From Arbacia lixula (taxonomy: Eukaryota > Echinodermata > Echinoidea > Arbacioida > Arbaciidae): a stretch of DNA of 64,000 bases. The stretch's first letter is position 1. Every line of letters starts with the position of its first letter. The notes beneath the pieces are model-generated. The model was not told where the DNA came from. It ran no database searches and worked only from the letters and a program-made list of their open reading frames with translations. Both the position numbers and the translations under genes were made by a program. The DNA is taken from contig OZ022576.1 in assembly GCA_963669155.1 (NCBI GenBank), positions 14,007,618 to 14,071,617 of the forward strand, in the 5' to 3' direction. Positions 60,301-64,000 of this stretch are shown here, piece after piece.

Positions 60301-62415
60301 AGATGTAAACACTTGTAAAATAAAATGCAAAAACATTCTGAAATGAAATTGAGAACAAAAATCAAATAATAAACATGAAGGACAGGATTGAAGTATACGC
60401 AAAGCTACTCCCAAGGAAAAAATGAAATAATCTTTCCTTCATCTATTTCGTTCTGTGTCTCTCCTGTGTTCCTCCTTAACCCAAGCAATTCTGAGGCAGA
60501 TGTCTCTGTCTCTACTACGAAGATTAAGCATCTTGTGACATGAATTTGACTTTGTCGGACGTCCCTTATCAATCTCAATAGCAATACCAGCATGATCAAC
60601 CTGATATGAGGTCATTAACATTCATTTATCAGAAGACGGCATATCCAAATGTGGTTTGACAGCTTTCACTGTTCATAAATAAGGACATGATTTGTTTGGC
60701 AAAGATATAAATATTCAATACTGGTCCTTTTGCTGCAGTGTAATTCTAAACTAAGGCTATGATTTATGCACAAGATTCATTCAATGAACCACTGTAAAGT
60801 TGCATTTTATCCTGTGGCCATACACCTGATTGTGGCAGGCATGCACTGCACAGCTTCATTTTAAAAGTGCGTCAGTATACAAACAAGATTTAAAATAATA
60901 TGTAACAACATGACATCTAATACCTTTTGCGATTATATCAATTATAAAACAATCTCATTACATTTTGATAACAATGCGGCCAGCGCGGGATAAGTGTCAA
61001 CAATTATGACACATGTTACTCTGAAAATTATTTAAAATTTGTGATATTTTGATAAATTAATGCATAGTGACTATTGCAAAGAATGAGATTATGCATGCAA
61101 AATCACAAATTCACCATCAGGACAATATCAGATCTAAAAGCATTCAAAGCCTAATAACTTTTCCCTTATTTAGATATACAGAAAAATACTATGCATTCTT
61201 AGCACCATATAAGGATGACTGTAGACGTGCAGTGCTGGAACCAAAAAGTCCCCTAAATTTGTCTTGATCTTGCATTGTGAAACCTGGCTTGAGGTTTGCC
61301 GAGCTCATAAATCACATTGATATAAACATAAATTGACAATGACATGGACATAAATCACATTGACATTGCCAATGATCATTCTGTAAGAATCGTATTTCAC
61401 ATCTAACTCGAGAATGTCCTCTCTTCCTGTTCGTATCATTCTTTAATGCATTTTTCTTCATTTACTTGCATTAGCACTTCCTAAAATATTCTTACATCAT
61501 GAATAAAAATGAAAATGAATAAAACCCTGCAGACAAACACTCTGTTTCTCTGCTTGCTTTCAAATTGAGTCACAAGCTTTGCTCTCCTTAAAAATGGGCA
61601 ACAACAACAAAAATCAAGCAAAAGCCAGTACTGAACCCTAACCACTGAGAAATATTTTGGCATAACAATTTTTGATACATCATCATTTTTTCCTAGTATC
61701 TACACATCACCAAATAGTTCTAAAAATATTTACACCCTTTTTTTGTACATTTTGTGGAAAACATGAATGTGTTTTTTTCAAGTGTTTTGGTGGGAATGAG
61801 AAGAAATTGCAATTTTAGCATTTGATACAGGATATATGTGGCGCAAAATGACTATTCCTTTCCCCGTTCTATCTCAGATACAAGACTACATGCATCTACT
61901 AACAAGCATTACAATAATACCCCCATTACACCAACGCTACGTCAATGCAGTTCTCGCTACGTCAAAGAAAAATGGCCATGACGCAGTGGGAACTGCTGCA
62001 GCGTACTGAGAGCGTAGCGAGAACTTTTATTGACGTGGCATAGTCTGCATGATCTCCGGAAACAAATTTTTCTGCTACGTGGACTTTGAACATGTCCAAA
62101 GTCCACGTAGCGAGAGCGCCGTCTGAGCAGTGCATAGTACTGACGCACTAAAGACCTTCTTATCGCGCCCCATTGACGTAGCATAGATGTAGCGGACACG
62201 GAAAGAACGTAACAACGTTACGAGATACCACAGACAAAACGATTGTGAACTTTTAGATGAAGTCCCTGATTTAAGCTAATATTATGCAAATAATCCCAAT
62301 CACTGCTGACAGACCCATATATAGAGAGAGAGGGGATATCATGGCATGAAGAGTACATGTACATCTAGTTAGTGTCCTGAGGAGTCGCTGCTGGGGTCAA
62401 CGACCGGAGGGGAGG
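57400..62415. other. Convergent 3' flanks of POT1 and the FGD-like gene
   Basis: No coding exon was recognised. Contents include a CT-rich tract (58365-58545), C-runs at 59558-59581 and 59730-59745, and a likely MITE at about 61926-62190 whose ends ccaacgctacgtcaatg and cattgacgtagcat are inverted. The rest is AT-rich and probably includes the long 3' UTR of the FGD-like gene; its poly(A) site could not be placed. Confidence 0.5.
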
Positions 62416-64000
62416 TCACAAGCTGGTGGAGCTGCTACGGGAGTTAGCGTTCGCATTGATGACACTCTGTACACCCTGGTGGAAGACCAGTAACCAGCTG
62501 TAGGGATACACAGGGGGAGAGATGATCAAAATGGGCTAGTGATTGGTCCCATATTAAGAATTCCATTCCATGGATTAAATCCATAATTCTTAAAAATGCA
62601 TTTTTAAGTTGTAAAATACTTACTTCCTAAATGGGAATAAAAACATTCTATCCCATTTTTAAATTCCACATAAAAGTGTGAACATTTTTAAGATTTAAAG
62701 GTACAAAATCATGTTCCATTCTAAAATGGACTACATCTGAATCTGAATCCACAATATACTTCTTTTTAATGTGCATACAAAAAAAATCAGAAGTATATGC
62801 TTGATTGGAGAGCAGTTCAATTTAAATATTGAGTAAAATGGCACCATGGCATTGGTCTGTCACATGAGGGGGTAAAGAGAGATTGCGCACAGCTAGCCAC
62901 TCACTTGTACTTGGTCTCCTTGTTCTCTGCGGCAAAGAAATAGGTGCTCTCTCCACCCTTGAGCTTGAATGCATACTCCCGGTCCACGTTGTCACTCTCC
63001 TCCACCTCAAAGGCCTGGTACAGCTTGATGGGCAGGGTCAAGACCGCCCGCACGTCCTGACAAAAGAAAACATCCACCCAAGAGATAGGAGTCATTCATA
63101 AGGTCAAAGTTGATGACATCATAGTGATCATGAACCCTAGTTAAGAACACTCTTGCATATCCTGAGAACAAACATCCACCCAAACATTTGTTCTTTAGAA
63201 CTTAAATATTTATTACAGAATGGTCATCATGAACCCTTGTTTCATCCTCTGTTACCCATGCAATCTGCAGCTCCATAATAGGTGTGTACATTCTATCCAT
63301 CAAAGTGCCATATCCGAAGACGTAGGTGATCATGGAGTCTCTGTTTCTAGCTGTTTGAATCAGCTCCACCTCCCGCTGACCCACACCTCTCTCTGTAATC
63401 TATACATTCAGACTTGTCATCCAATTCATTCGTTTCCTTCCTCTACCCCTCTTTCCCTCTACCTTTCCTGTCAATGCCAAATTGTACATTACTTGTGAAA
63501 ATAGAGCAACATACCTTTGGTGCTCTGAGGGCGAAGAGGTCTTGTTCCGTGGCAGCCACCCAGTAGCGTTGCCACGTCCCTCCCTTTGGTTGGTGGTACC
63601 ACAGGTAGGTTCCGTATGACTTGTCTTCTTTGATGTCCACAAACGACTGCGGGAGACAAGCAAAAGATGAAGACGTCGGGATATGTTTTTCCTAGTATCA
63701 CACCACAATTAGCTTTGCATTTTTATAAGACTGCAACACAGAATTTATCAAAAGTGCACAGTGGTAAATGGTACTTTGATTTGGTCGATTGCAGAAAACT
63801 GTTTTTGTATGACCTGTTTTCCTTGATGTCCACAGATATGCCAACATGGTTGAAAGACATTCTAGTTGAGAAGAATACAGAGCACTGCATTTATGCTTGA
63901 TCCAGTCCTTACCTTCCGCTTAGCATCCCCTGGGTCTTTCTCCCCTTTCAGCAGGTGATGACATCGGTTACACACCCGGTTCTGCTTGTTCTGATCGTAG
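62416..64000 (-). CDS. FGD-like protein (FYVE, RhoGEF and PH domain), last four exons
   Basis: Exons 64000-63913 (continues beyond the window), 63646-63515, 63056-62905 and 62497-62416, all in phase. The first gives the end of a FYVE-type finger, RVCNRCHHLLKGEKD. The next two give a PH domain: YGTYLWYHQPKGGTWQRYWV, LFALRAPKDVRAVLTLPI, YAFKLKGGESTYFFAAENKE. The last exon supplies the conserved helix Trp (NWLLVFHQGVQSVI). FYVE followed by a C-terminal PH is the FGD family layout (Cdc42 exchange factors; DH and first PH domains would lie to the right). The C-terminus STSL fits a class I PDZ ligand. Which FGD paralogue is undecided. Confidence 0.72.

Overview
The window looks like nuclear DNA of a marine invertebrate deuterostome, most likely an echinoderm such as a sea urchin. 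It has intron-rich genes with short exons and AT-rich introns, tRNA-derived SINEs, many short palindromic DNA transposons, and proteins close to vertebrate USP19 and POT1. The species assignment is an inference; no marker settles it.

Layout. (1) 14-24845, minus strand: a USP19 deubiquitinase gene with 22 coding exons in phase (about 1,060 codons). It has two CS/p23 domains, the catalytic Cys box, a zinc-knuckle pair, a ubiquitin-like insert and a MYND finger. The His box and C-terminal membrane anchor lie beyond position 1. (2) 24846-27880: intergenic, with a tandemly duplicated block of a palindromic transposon and simple repeats. (3) 28236-34336, minus strand: an unrecognised 816-residue protein, charged and Ser-rich, with three 33-residue repeats and a single C-terminal membrane segment. 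Its 34-residue tail ends in QPPI and recalls a KASH (outer nuclear membrane) tail. Its long intron carries a LINE 3' end inside an inverted duplication. (4) 34340-39944: no gene recognised; one CpG-rich patch and several foldback elements. (5) 39966-57024, plus strand: a complete telomere-protection gene POT1, 18 coding exons summing to exactly 952 codons including the stop. It is longer than vertebrate POT1 (634 residues) because of an N-terminal module that looks like an additional OB fold plus an Ala/Thr/Ser-rich linker. (6) 57025-62415: 3' flank with no recognised gene. (7) 62416-64000, minus strand: the last four exons of an FGD-like RhoGEF (end of the FYVE finger and C-terminal PH domain).

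Mobile DNA is heavy, all in introns or between genes. Two families share one plan: a terminal hairpin, a (TCCG)n-type microsatellite, a tandem array of 157-160 bp monomers, and a second end carrying an inverted copy of the hairpin arm. This resembles pearl/CvA and DINE-like, Helitron-related non-autonomous elements. Every monomer of the first family carries four AGGTCA nuclear-receptor half-sites in one orientation, so the window holds dozens of DR1 and DR4 motifs. Other elements include a pogo-like element nested in a huge (ACT)n tract, a piggyBac-like element at TTAA, several foldback MITE families, and at least two SINEs. Several elements abut splice sites of USP19 and POT1. No retroviral or other virus-like element was recognised.

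The genes are not an operon and need not act together. By family knowledge USP19 acts in protein quality control at the ER and cytosol, POT1 protects telomeric single-stranded DNA, and FGD proteins activate Cdc42.
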